From Arthrobacter sp. SO3 (GTDB taxonomy: Bacteria; Actinomycetota; Actinomycetes; Actinomycetales; Micrococcaceae): a stretch of 57,195 nucleotides of DNA. A program made the translations under genes and the position numbers. Positions 14,599 through 22,088 of the stretch are shown here, piece by piece. Each line of letters opens with the position of its first letter. Position 1 is the first letter of the stretch. The notes under the pieces are model-generated. The model ran no database searches and was not told the origin of the DNA. It saw only the letters and a program-made list of their open reading frames with translations. The stretch is from the NCBI RefSeq assembly GCF_020532825.1, contig NZ_MQTS01000042.1, positions 1 to 57,195 on the forward strand. The letters are read 5' to 3'.

Positions 14599-15348
14599 AT
14601 GCCGGAGGCCGCGGGCGCACCCCGGACGCTGACGATATTCCAGCAGGAGGCATCCCTTGGCGCCGCCGCGGACCTGGACCTCGCCCTCGAGCTGCTGCGG
14701 AAGGTCAAAACCGGCGGGGTGGGCCCCATGCTCCGGCTCTACCGTCCGGCGCCCACCGTGGCCTTCGGGCAGCGCGACACGCACCTGCCGGGCTTCGACG
14801 CCGCAGCGCAGGCCTGCCGCGGGCTCGGCTTCGAACCGCTGATCCGCAAGGCCGGGGGACGCGCCGCGGCCTACCACGAGGGGACCCTCGTGATCGATCA
14901 CCTGGAACCGGACCCGGATGCGATCGCCGGGGCCAAGCGGCGCTTCTCCTTCTTCGGCGAACTGCTGGCCCACGCGCTGCGGAGCGCCGGCGTTGACGCC
15001 GCGGTGGGGGAGATCCCGGGAGAGTACTGCCCCGGCGAATTCAGCGTCCACGGCCAGGATCCTGAGTTTCCGCAGCACCGGCTCAAACTCATCGGCACCG
15101 CCCAGCGGGTGGTGGCCGGCGGCTGGCTGTTCAGCTCGGTCATCGTGGTGGAGAACTCGGCCCCGATCCGCGCGGTGCTGGAGGCCAGCTATGCCGCCCT
15201 GGGCCTGGACTGGGACCCGGCCACGGCAGGCGCCGTCAACGACCTGGTCCCGCACCTGGACGTGGACGCCATCGAGGCGGCAGTAATCGGCAGCTACGCC
15301 CGCTACGCCGCCCTGAACTTCGGGGACTTCGGCAGCCTGCTCTGCTGA
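14599..15348 (+). CDS. lipoate-protein ligase A-like protein
   Basis: The 249-residue protein belongs to the biotin/lipoate A/B ligase fold: PMLRLYRPAPTVAFGQRDTHLPGF, the RKAGGRAAAYHEGTLVIDHL block (family R-x-x-G-G-x-A-x-x-H) and a lysine in HRLKLIGTAQRVVAGG. Such proteins attach or transfer lipoyl or octanoyl groups onto E2 or GcvH subunits. The FGQRD in place of the common G-x-x-Q is fairly typical of actinobacterial paralogs, whose exact substrate is uncertain. ATG at 14599 has GGGAGC upstream; an earlier in-frame ATG would overlap the divergent gene. A strong terminator follows. Confidence 0.8.
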   Translation: MPEAAGAPRTLTIFQQEASLGAAADLDLALELLRKVKTGGVGPMLRLYRPAPTVAFGQRDTHLPGFDAAAQACRGLGFEPLIRKAGGRAAAYHEGTLVIDHLEPDPDAIAGAKRRFSFFGELLAHALRSAGVDAAVGEIPGEYCPGEFSVHGQDPEFPQHRLKLIGTAQRVVAGGWLFSSVIVVENSAPIRAVLEASYAALGLDWDPATAGAVNDLVPHLDVDAIEAAVIGSYARYAALNFGDFGSLLC

Positions 15349-15361
15349 GACCGGAGCAGGC

Positions 15362-15402
15362 GTGAAGAAGGCCGGGAACCAGCGGTTCCCGGCCTTCTTC
15401 AC
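15362..15402. terminator. bidirectional intrinsic terminator
   Basis: A perfect 19-bp stem, 15362-15380 with 15384-15402, encloses an AGC loop. It lies between the convergent lipoate-ligase-like and metallo-beta-lactamase genes, and the stem's AAGAAGG/CCTTCTT ends can serve both strands. Confidence 0.9.
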
Positions 15403-15425
15403 GGATTGGCTGTGCAGCCTGCTGC

Positions 15426-16070
15426 CTAGTGGCCCCGGACGATCCATTCCTGAAGCTGCGGCGCCTCGGCGCCGACCGTCGTCGGATCCCCGTGACCGGT
15501 GCGCACCACGGTGTCCCCCGGGAGCGTCAGCAGCCGGGTTTTGATGGACTCGATGATGGTGGGGAAGTCACTGTAGGACCGTCCGGTGGCGCCCGGACCG
15601 CCCTGGAACAGGGTGTCGCCGCTGAAGACGGTGCCCTCGCCCGCCAGCGAGAAGCACATGGAGCCGGGCGAATGCCCCGGCGTGTGCAGCGCCACGAGCC
15701 GTGCGCCGGCGACGTCGAACGTGTCCCCGTCCTCGATCGCGTGGTCCGGCTCGGTGCCCGGGAACACGCGCTCCCAGAGCATCCAGTCCTCGCGGTTCAG
15801 GTACACCGGGGCATTGACGCGGCTGCGGAACTCGCCGACGGCCGCGATGTGGTCGTCGTGGCCGTGGGTCAGCAGGATCGCCTTCACTGTCCGGCCGGCG
15901 ACAGCGGCCTCGACCGCGGCGGCGTCGTGCGCCGGATCAATCACGATGCATTCCGCGTCGTTGCCCACGATCCAGACATTGTTCTCGACGTCCCAGGTGC
16001 CGCCGTCGAGCGAGAACGTGCCCGAGGTGACCAGCCGGTCGATCCGCAGACCGTTCACGGGGCCGCTCAC
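15426..16070 (-). CDS. metallo-beta-lactamase fold hydrolase, mycothiol-linked
   Basis: The 214-residue protein has the glyoxalase II-like fold with zinc ligands in LTHGHDDH (HxHxDH), the later [17 protein letters not shown] and a final [11 protein letters not shown] at 16070 overlaps the TGA of the upstream mscR gene by four bases (GTGA), giving strict coupling. In mycobacteria an MBL protein also sits beside the S-(hydroxymethyl)mycothiol dehydrogenase, so the likely role is hydrolysis of S-formylmycothiol to formate. That role is inference from context. Confidence 0.85.
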   Translation of the reverse strand: MSGPVNGLRIDRLVTSGTFSLDGGTWDVENNVWIVGNDAECIVIDPAHDAAAVEAAVAGRTVKAILLTHGHDDHIAAVGEFRSRVNAPVYLNREDWMLWERVFPGTEPDHAIEDGDTFDVAGARLVALHTPGHSPGSMCFSLAGEGTVFSGDTLFQGGPGATGRSYSDFPTIIESIKTRLLTLPGDTVVRTGHGDPTTVGAEAPQLQEWIVRGH

Positions 16071-17152
16071 AGTTCCACAACCGAGCGCAGCAAGGCGCCG
16101 GAGTGCATCTTGTCGAAGGCTTCCTCGATCTGGTCGATCGTGATCCGCTCCGTGACGAAGGCGTCCAGGTCCAGTTTGCCCTGCCGGTAGAGGTCGATCA
16201 GCATCGGGAAGTCGCGCGAGGGCAGGCAGTCGCCGTACCACGAGGACTTGAGCGAGCCGCCGCGGCCGAACACGTCCAGCAGCGGCAGTTCCAGGGTCAT
16301 CTCGGGGCTGGGAACGCCGACCAGGACCACGGTGCCGGCGAGGTCGCGGGCGTAGAACGCCTGCTTGTACGTTTCCGGGCGCCCGACGGCGTCGATCACG
16401 ACGTCGGCGCCGAAGCCGCCGGTCAGCTCGCGGATGGTCTCGACGGGGTCGACGGCGGAGGAGTCGACGGTGTGGGTGGCGCCGAGGTCCTTGGCGCGTT
16501 CGAGCTTTTTCGGGTCAATGTCGACGGCGATCACGGTGGTGGCACCGGCGAGCGCGGCACCGGCCACGGCAGCCACCCCCACGCCGCCGCAGCCGATGAC
16601 GGCGACGGAATCGCCGCGCTTGACGTTTCCGGTGTTGATGGCCGCGCCGATGCCGGCCATCACACCGCAGCCAAGCAGGCCGACGGCGGCGGGATCGGCG
16701 TCGGGGTCCACCTTGGTGCACTGTCCGGCGGCGACGAGGGTCTTCTCGGCGAACGCGCCGATGCCCAGGGCGGCCGTGAGTTCGGTGCCGTCCTCCAGCG
16801 TCATCTTCTGGGCGGCGTTGTGGGTGTTGAAGCAGTACTGCGGCTGGCCCTTGGCGCAGGCACGGCACTCGCCGCAGACAGCGCGCCAGTTCAGCACCAC
16901 ACGGTCGCCGGGGGCCACCTGCGTGACGTCCGGACCCACTGCGCTGACGACGCCGGTGGCCTCGTGTCCGAGCAGGAACGGGAAGTCGTCGTTGATGGCG
17001 CCCTGTTTGTAGTGCAGGTCGGTGTGGCAGACGCCGCAGGTGAGGATGTCCACCAGGGCCTCGCCGGGCCCGGGATCCGGGACCAGAATGGTCTCCAGGG
17101 TGACGGGTGCTCCCTTGGAGCGGACTACTGCGCCTTTGACTTTATGGACCAT
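16067..17152 (-). CDS. mscR: S-(hydroxymethyl)mycothiol dehydrogenase
   Basis: The 361-residue zinc alcohol dehydrogenase is of the class III mycothiol type. It oxidises the formaldehyde-mycothiol adduct with NAD, detoxifying formaldehyde, and may also reduce S-nitrosomycothiol. Visible features are C39 in [10 protein letters not shown] and H63-E64 in LGHEATG for the catalytic zinc; C93, C96, C99 and C107 for the structural zinc; and [10 protein letters not shown] for NAD binding. Length and ends ([28 protein letters not shown]) fit the family. A GGAG lies before ATG at 17152. It is coupled to the metallo-beta-lactamase gene and lies downstream of mycoredoxin. Confidence 0.9.
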   Translation of the reverse strand: MVHKVKGAVVRSKGAPVTLETILVPDPGPGEALVDILTCGVCHTDLHYKQGAINDDFPFLLGHEATGVVSAVGPDVTQVAPGDRVVLNWRAVCGECRACAKGQPQYCFNTHNAAQKMTLEDGTELTAALGIGAFAEKTLVAAGQCTKVDPDADPAAVGLLGCGVMAGIGAAINTGNVKRGDSVAVIGCGGVGVAAVAGAALAGATTVIAVDIDPKKLERAKDLGATHTVDSSAVDPVETIRELTGGFGADVVIDAVGRPETYKQAFYARDLAGTVVLVGVPSPEMTLELPLLDVFGRGGSLKSSWYGDCLPSRDFPMLIDLYRQGKLDLDAFVTERITIDQIEEAFDKMHSGALLRSVVEL

Positions 17153-17241
17153 GGAAATAGCTCCTCTGCTCTTGTCGCGGCTTCAGCCGCAAAACTCGTT
17201 GTCACAAACTTCTCAGGCAAACTTCTCTCGCACAACGCAAC

Positions 17242-17271
17242 ACGGCGCGGCCACCGGGGTGGCCGCGCCGT
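17242..17271 (-). terminator. intrinsic terminator after mrx1
   Basis: The stem ACGGCGCGGCCACC (17242-17255) and its complement ending at 17271 leave a very short loop. It lies 26 bp beyond the mrx1 stop, and the minus strand continues into the T-containing GTTGCGTTGTG. It separates mrx1 from mscR. Confidence 0.7.
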
Positions 17272-17297
17272 CGTCGTCATCGGGAAAAGGAACTGCC

Positions 17298-17555
17298 TTA
17301 GGCCGCGAGACGGCTCTTGACCTCTGCCGCGGAGGGATTGGTGGCCGCGGTGCCGTCCGGGAACAGCACGGTGGGCACGGTGCGGTTTCCTCCGTTGAGC
17401 TTCTCCACGAGATCTGCGGTGCCTTCAACTTCTTCGATGTTGATCTCGGTGTACCCGATGCCCTGGGCGTCCAGCTGCTTCTTCAGGCGGTTGCAGTAGC
17501 CGCACCACGTCGTCGAAAACATGGTGATGGTGCCGGATTCGGGGGTGAAATCCAC
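17298..17555 (-). CDS. mrx1: mycoredoxin-1 (glutaredoxin family)
   Basis: The 85-residue protein is a mycoredoxin, which reduces mycothiol mixed disulfides on proteins using mycothiol. The active site is W-C18-G-Y-C21 in FSTTWCGYCNRL. NGGNRTVPTVLFPDG carries the cis-proline loop, and TNPSAAEVKSRL is the mycoredoxin C terminus. GTG at 17555 has AAGGAG upstream; longer frames would add an unlikely extension. Its position beside mscR, though with a terminator between them, groups mycothiol functions. Confidence 0.9.
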   Translation of the reverse strand: MDFTPESGTITMFSTTWCGYCNRLKKQLDAQGIGYTEINIEEVEGTADLVEKLNGGNRTVPTVLFPDGTAATNPSAAEVKSRLAA

Positions 17556-17675
17556 GAAGTTCTCCTTCAAGCTGTTTGACGGCGCTGGGTGGCAGCGCCG
17601 GTTGCCGACAAAAAGTCGTACGTCATTTCCAACAACCGTAACCCGCAGGCCTCTATTCCCGCACAACGGGTGGGG

Positions 17676-18161
17676 TTACGCTCGGACGATGGTCTCGCCC
17701 TCATCCGCAGGGGCTTCGAAGCCGGCTAGAAACTTGTCCAGGTAATCCGGTCCGACCGGCGCTGAGTTCGGCCCCGGGTCACGCCGACGCAGCGCAAGAC
17801 GCCGGAGCAGTTCGTGCCGGGGCACGTCCAGGTACACGAGTTGCCACGTGGCGCCGTGGGCGGTGATGAGCGCCTTGTATTCCTCGCGCCGCTGGCGCGA
17901 CCAGAAGGAAAGATCAACAACGACGTCACGGCGCGATGCCATTAAGTCCACGAGCCGGGCCCGCACCTGCCGTTCCACCGCGACCGTGAATTCGAAGTAC
18001 TCCGGGGTGCCGAAGCTCGCCGCCAGCTCCTGGTCCAGACGCCACATCTCCTCGTCAACGGAGAGACGGACGTACCCGGTCCGTTCGAGCTTCTTCGCAT
18101 AGCTGGTCTTGCCCGAGCCCGGCACTCCACACATCAGCACCACGGTCACTGTCTTTGCCAT
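17676..18161 (-). CDS. small P-loop kinase (zeta-toxin/AAA_33-like)
   Basis: The 161-residue protein has a Walker A motif near its N terminus (GVPGSGKTSYAKK), LSVDEEMWR after the first strand, DVVVDLSFWSRQRREEYK in the usual position of the second acidic motif, and a basic lid region LLRRLALRRRDPGP. This is the pattern of stand-alone AAA_33 kinases, which phosphorylate small metabolites, nucleotides or drugs. No antitoxin gene is adjacent, so a toxin role is not supported. ATG at 18161 is used. It is a single gene, 120 bp upstream of mrx1 on the same strand. Confidence 0.8.
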   Translation of the reverse strand: MAKTVTVVLMCGVPGSGKTSYAKKLERTGYVRLSVDEEMWRLDQELAASFGTPEYFEFTVAVERQVRARLVDLMASRRDVVVDLSFWSRQRREEYKALITAHGATWQLVYLDVPRHELLRRLALRRRDPGPNSAPVGPDYLDKFLAGFEAPADEGETIVRA

Positions 18162-18433
18162 GCCCGGAGTCTATGCGGCCGGCGAATTCGGCGAGTGCAC
18201 ACGCAGGAATCTCAATGTTGTTGTCAACGGTGGCGCGCCTGTGGGGGTGTCCCGGCCGGTGGCGGCGCCGGGCCGGGACCTGACCGCGGCGTGCTCTTGA
18301 CGCGGTCCGGGCCACACGGGTAAACAGGGGCCATCCCGGTGTCGTCGCGGGGGTCACGACCGCAGAACAAACGCGGGCAGCGCGGGGACCGTCATTCTGA
18401 ACCATGGCGGAGCAGCGGAGTGGGGTGTGAGCG

Positions 18434-19117
18434 ATGACCGGATTAGTAGCCCTCCGCTTCGTGGCGCTCGGCTGGGCAGGCTTCGCCGCCGCGGAAGCAG
18501 GGATTGCGGACGAGTGGGGGTACTACTTCGGGGTCTTCGTGATTGTGCTGGCCCAGTGCGCCGGTGTTCCGCTTCCCGCCGTGGCCGTCCTGCTTGGGGC
18601 CTACGCCTCGGCGCGCCACGGAGATCTGAACCTTGCTGCGGTTATCGCGGTCGGCAGCCTGGGCGCCATGCTCGGGAGCACCGTTGGCTACGTATTGGGG
18701 CGGGTGGGAGGCCGTCCGTTGCTGCTGCGACTTGCACAGCGCTTCCACGCCGACGAGAAACGCATCGCCCAACTGGAGTCGTTCTTCGATCGGCACGGCG
18801 GCGCAGCGTTGTTCTTCGGCCGCTGGGTCATTGTCGTCCGGCTCTGGGGCGCCATTGCCGCGGGGGCTGCCAGGATGCCGTGGCCCAAGTTCCTGCTGTG
18901 GAACATCACAGGGTCCATTGCCTGGGTCGCGAGCCTCAGCGTTCTCGCCTACCTGGCCGGGGCGCTGGCCCAAGCCATCGGTGACGCGCTCGACATCGGC
19001 GGCTGGGTGCTGGTCCCCGTCGTCGTGCTTGGCCTGGTGGTCCTCTGGCGCCGGCGCAGACGCCGGAAGCTCAAGTCAGCGGAAGGCTCAGGGGACGGTG
19101 TGCCCGGCGCCGAATGA
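18434..19117 (+). CDS. DedA/SNARE-associated family membrane protein
   Basis: The 227-residue protein is an intact DedA-family member with several membrane segments. Typical elements are AQCAGVPLPAVAVLLGAYASARHG, GAMLGSTVGYVLGRVGGRPLL, FFDRHGGAALFFGRWVIVVRLWGAIAAGAARMPWPKFLLWNITGSIAW and a basic C-terminal tail. The family is linked to lipid-carrier (undecaprenyl phosphate, PE) translocation and membrane homeostasis. Here a tryptophan and leucine occupy the R-x-x-P-x-x-R core (RWVIVVRLW). It contrasts with the broken dedA copy at 7554. Confidence 0.85.
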   Translation: MTGLVALRFVALGWAGFAAAEAGIADEWGYYFGVFVIVLAQCAGVPLPAVAVLLGAYASARHGDLNLAAVIAVGSLGAMLGSTVGYVLGRVGGRPLLLRLAQRFHADEKRIAQLESFFDRHGGAALFFGRWVIVVRLWGAIAAGAARMPWPKFLLWNITGSIAWVASLSVLAYLAGALAQAIGDALDIGGWVLVPVVVLGLVVLWRRRRRRKLKSAEGSGDGVPGAE

Positions 19118-19162
19118 AGCCCGCCGGATGACAGGGGTTGGGCACGGTGGCATGCTGGTGCC

Positions 19163-19909
19163 ATGTGTGGACGCTACGTGATGGCCCGGGCCGTCGGGGA
19201 CCTGCTGGCCGAGTTTGACGCCGAACTCGAGGACGAGGTTGCGATTCCGCTGTCGTGGAACGTGGCTCCGACGGCGGATGTGCCGATCCTGCTGGAACGG
19301 CTGGTGGACGGGGAACCGGTCCGCCAGCTCCATATTGCCCGGTGGGGCCTGGTGCCCTCCTGGGCCAAGGATCCGGGAATCGGTTCGAAGATGATCAATG
19401 CCCGCAGCGAGAGTGTGCTGGAGAAGCCGGCGTTCCGGAAGGCCACCCGTTCCCGGCGCTGCGCCGTCCCGGCCGATGGCTATTACGAGTGGAAGGGTGA
19501 AGGCCGCGGCAAACAGCCCTATTACGTGCACCCAAGGAACGGCCACCCGATGGTCTTCGCCGGACTCTACGAATGGTGGAAGGACCCGTCCAAGGCCGAG
19601 GGCGACCCGGAGCGCTGGCTGCTCTCGACGTCGATCATGACCACCGACTCGCCGCCGGAGGGTTACGCCGGGGGAATGCTGGCCGAACTCACGGCCCTGC
19701 ACGACAGGGTGCCGCTCCCGATGGACCGCGGGACGATGCAGGCGTGGCTGGACCCGCAGGCCGACGATGCCGCCGGACTCGTGGACCTGGTCCGGGCCGG
19801 GGCGCATGATGTAGCGGAGGGCTGGACGATCGACGCCGTCGGCACCGCCGTCGGGAACGTCAGAAACGACTCCCCGGAGCTCATCCAGCCGGTGGGGAGC
19901 CTGTTTTAG
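19163..19909 (+). CDS. YedK/HMCES abasic-site DNA-protein crosslinker (SRAP)
   Basis: The 248-residue protein is an SOS response-associated peptidase-domain protein, which forms a thiazolidine crosslink to abasic sites in single-stranded DNA. All key residues appear: the mandatory C2 (MCGRYVM), N79 in KMINARSES, E109 in YYEW and H180 in ALHDRVPLPM. WNVAPT and RWGLVPSWAKD are also typical. It starts at ATG 19163, since only this start places cysteine at position 2. No SOS box is visible immediately upstream. Confidence 0.95.
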   Translation: MCGRYVMARAVGDLLAEFDAELEDEVAIPLSWNVAPTADVPILLERLVDGEPVRQLHIARWGLVPSWAKDPGIGSKMINARSESVLEKPAFRKATRSRRCAVPADGYYEWKGEGRGKQPYYVHPRNGHPMVFAGLYEWWKDPSKAEGDPERWLLSTSIMTTDSPPEGYAGGMLAELTALHDRVPLPMDRGTMQAWLDPQADDAAGLVDLVRAGAHDVAEGWTIDAVGTAVGNVRNDSPELIQPVGSLF

Positions 19910-20434
19910 CCTGGTGCCCATCGCGCCGGGCGGCAGCGCCGCGTTGAGGGTGAACGGATGTAACGGGCGGTAACCCTTGGTGGTACGGGAGTCCTCGGCC
20001 GCGCCATCGCCGCGGGCCCCGCGTCGCTGCGGATCGGACCCTGCGGGAATGTTCGTACGTTGTTGCGGATGCTGCGTGGTGCCGCCGACAGACGCCGGCA
20101 CCACCGCTGCTTCCTGGCACACCGGCTCGAATAGGCGTGCCGCCGTGTACTCCAGTCACGTTAGCCGCGCGAACGGGAACCTCAACAGGGTCGTTGTGCC
20201 CTAGGTCACACCGGGTGCGGCATTGTTGGGTGACGGCGATGGGGCTGAGCTGATCAGCGGAGAGCGCGGGAGCCGAGCAAGCCGCAAACCTACGCTTCCC
20301 CGAGCACGGCCCCGAGTTGGGCACGCCGGCCGTGCAGATAATCTTCAATGTCCACGATCCTATGGAGTTCGATCGTCTCGGGCTCCACGACGCCAGTATG
20401 GCAAACCCCTGGGGCCGGACACGCCGACCGCTGG
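19910..20434. other. 525-bp region without a convincing gene
   Basis: Between the YedK-like and VOC genes I see no recognisable coding sequence, RNA or mobile element. A 32-codon minus-strand frame from GTG 20388 to TAG 20290 reads VEPETIELHRIVDIEDYLHG onward and looks protein-like, but it has only a distant purine run upstream. It may be a small protein or a gene remnant. Confidence 0.5.
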
Positions 20435-20857
20435 TCAGAGCGTGACTTTGCCGCCGCCGTCGACCGCCCAGCTGGGATTGAAGGCAATTTCCCAGCGGTA
20501 GCCGTCCGGGTCGGCGAAATACCCGGTGTAGCCGCCCCAGGGCTGTGTCTTCGGCGCGGCGACAATGGCGGCTCCGGCGGAACCGGCCTCGGCCATCACC
20601 GAGTCGACTTCCGCAGCGCTGCCCAGGTTGTGGCTCAGCGTGATGGACGGACTGGCGGTAGGGGGATCGGTGGCGGCTTCGGCCTGCATCTGCCCGGTGT
20701 CCCAGAGCGAGAGGATGAGGCCGTGATTGGCCTGAATAAAGAGGACCTCGCCCCGGACTTCACGTTGGACGGGCCAGCCCAGGCCATCGACGTAGAAACG
20801 GCGCGAGGCATCGACGCTGTGGACACCCAGTGAAATTAGATCGACTCGTGGCTGCAT
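20435..20857 (-). CDS. VOC (glyoxalase/bleomycin resistance-like) family protein
   Basis: The 140-residue protein has two beta-alpha-beta-beta-beta modules of the vicinal oxygen chelate fold: LISLGVHSVDASRRFYVDGLGWPV at the start, LILSLWD mid-way, and the C-terminal GYTGYFADPDGYRWEIAFNP with its metal-ligand glutamate. The family ranges from glyoxalases to antibiotic-binding proteins, so no substrate is assigned. ATG at 20857 lies 14 bp from the divergent chorismate mutase ATG. Confidence 0.85.
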   Translation of the reverse strand: MQPRVDLISLGVHSVDASRRFYVDGLGWPVQREVRGEVLFIQANHGLILSLWDTGQMQAEAATDPPTASPSITLSHNLGSAAEVDSVMAEAGSAGAAIVAAPKTQPWGGYTGYFADPDGYRWEIAFNPSWAVDGGGKVTL

Positions 20858-20871
20858 CTTTCGATACTGTC

Positions 20872-21198
20872 ATGGACATGTCCTCAAATCACCAAGACGA
20901 AAAAGCTGCCAAAGCCGACCGGGAACAGCTCGCCGCCGTGCGAATTGCTGTTGACGAGGTGGACGAGCAGATCGTGTCGCTGATCGGCCGCCGCGAGCGC
21001 CTGATCCGGATCGCCGGAACCCTGAAAGCGGACAGCGCCGAGGTGCGGGCCCCCGGGCGCGTGGAGCGCGTTATCGAACACGTCCGCGCCACCGCGGAAC
21101 AGAAGGACATCGACGTCGACCTCGTTGAGAAGACCTACCGGGCAATGATCGACGCGTTCATCACGCTCGAGCTGGAAGTCTACAAAGCCAGCTCGTAG
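20872..21198 (+). CDS. chorismate mutase, AroQ-type
   Basis: The 108-residue protein fits the single-domain alpha-helical AroQ mutases, which convert chorismate to prephenate for Phe and Tyr synthesis. The first helix has AVRIAVDEVDEQIVSLIGRRERLIRIAGTLK, matching the D-x-x-x-x-L-x-x-R-x-x pattern with catalytic-type R and K; APGRVERVIEHV and a C-terminal IDAFITLELEVY follow. ATG at 20872 is chosen over 20830, which would overlap the divergent VOC gene; ATG at 20878 is also possible. Confidence 0.85.
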   Translation: MDMSSNHQDEKAAKADREQLAAVRIAVDEVDEQIVSLIGRRERLIRIAGTLKADSAEVRAPGRVERVIEHVRATAEQKDIDVDLVEKTYRAMIDAFITLELEVYKASS

Positions 21199-21208
21199 GG
21201 CCGGAGGC

Positions 21209-21595
21209 CTAGAGGGCTTCCTCTACCGGGACGTTGGCCTGGTAGTCGCGGCCGTCGCAGTCGCTGAACGCCGTCATGAGGTGGCCCTTGGCCAGGCCCA
21301 TGACCGTGCTGAGCGGAAAGTTCCCGGTAATGGTGCTGCCGGAGTGCTCCACACCCTTGAGGTCAAAATTCTCCTCCGTGCCGTCGTGGCTGAAGCAGTA
21401 GAAGGACACGGCCTCCCCGTTCATGAACTCGATCCCCATTCGTCGCTGGTGGGAATGATCCGGGGTTGCTGCCAACAGCCCCACCACGTAGGCGCCCTGG
21501 CCGGGGATATTTCCGTCTATATCGAACTTCGCCACCAAGGACGTGTCCTCGGCGGCGATGCTTACGTGCTTGAGAAGTGCGTTATGGGAGCTCAT
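21209..21595 (-). CDS. hypothetical protein, 128 residues
   Basis: I do not recognise this protein. It is soluble, slightly acidic, mixed beta/alpha, with no signal peptide. Distinct segments are AKFDIDGNIPGQGAYVVGLLA, MGIEFMNGEAVSFYCFSHDG and FSDCDGRDYQANVP. AGGATTGAG lies just before ATG at 21595. It converges on chorismate mutase with a 10-bp gap and diverges from the SOS-box-controlled DUF6504-dnaE2 pair. Confidence 0.65.
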   Translation of the reverse strand: MSSHNALLKHVSIAAEDTSLVAKFDIDGNIPGQGAYVVGLLAATPDHSHQRRMGIEFMNGEAVSFYCFSHDGTEENFDLKGVEHSGSTITGNFPLSTVMGLAKGHLMTAFSDCDGRDYQANVPVEEAL

Positions 21596-21676
21596 GGCTC
21601 AATCCTGCTACCTGTGCCTGCGTCCGTCCACCCCTGATCTAGGTTTTGCCCCGGCACCGTCGTAGACTGGAGTTGT

Positions 21677-21692
21677 TCGAATATGTGTTCGA
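21677..21692. promoter_or_regulatory. LexA-binding SOS box
   Basis: TCGAATATGTGTTCGA has one departure from the actinobacterial LexA consensus TCGAAC-N4-GTTCGA. It lies 60 bp before the DUF6504-dnaE2 pair, where damage induction is expected. Confidence 0.8.
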
Positions 21693-21752
21693 ATACTTGC
21701 CTGCTGTTTTGGTACAGCGGGTTATTTCAGATGGTGTGGTCCGGGAGGCACG

Positions 21753-22088
21753 ATGGGCATGTTCAGCGAGTCGGTGGACGTCGCCTGCACACCTGCCGGC
21801 CAGCCGCTGGAGCTCGACTGGGCCGGCCGCCGTTACACCGTCTGCGCGGAACCGGTGCGCTGGTACGAGCGGCGCCAATGGTGGGCGGAAGAACAGCGGG
21901 CGCCGCTGGGCAGCGGCCCTGGGCTGGTGGACCATGAGATCTGGCGGGTCCAGGTGCGCCCGGCGGATTCCGCCAACACGGAAAGTCCCCTCACCCTTGA
22001 TCTCACCCGGCATGTGGGCAGCGGGCGCTGGCGGCTGCTGCGGATCCATGACGCCCTGCTACCAGTCCGGAAGCCCGAATCAGCATGA
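21753..22088 (+). CDS. DUF6504 family protein
   Basis: The 111-residue protein has LELDWAGRRYTVCAEPVRWYERRQWWAEEQ and DHEIWRVQV, matching DUF6504, a small family usually found beside DNA polymerase Y (ImuB-like) and dnaE2 genes in actinobacteria. It probably belongs to the mutasome, though no activity is known. GGGAGG precedes ATG at 21753, and its stop overlaps the dnaE2 ATG (ATGA). Here no imuB gene lies upstream: an unrelated gene and an SOS box occupy that place. Confidence 0.75.
   Translation: MGMFSESVDVACTPAGQPLELDWAGRRYTVCAEPVRWYERRQWWAEEQRAPLGSGPGLVDHEIWRVQVRPADSANTESPLTLDLTRHVGSGRWRLLRIHDALLPVRKPESA

Noticed and set aside
17676..18161. Zeta-type toxin of a toxin-antitoxin system
   Set aside because: The fold is similar, but there is no adjacent epsilon-like antitoxin gene; many stand-alone AAA_33 kinases are metabolic.
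20049..20066. GTTCGTAC-containing sequence as an SOS box
   Set aside because: Half-sites are not spaced as in the LexA consensus and no gene lies suitably downstream.
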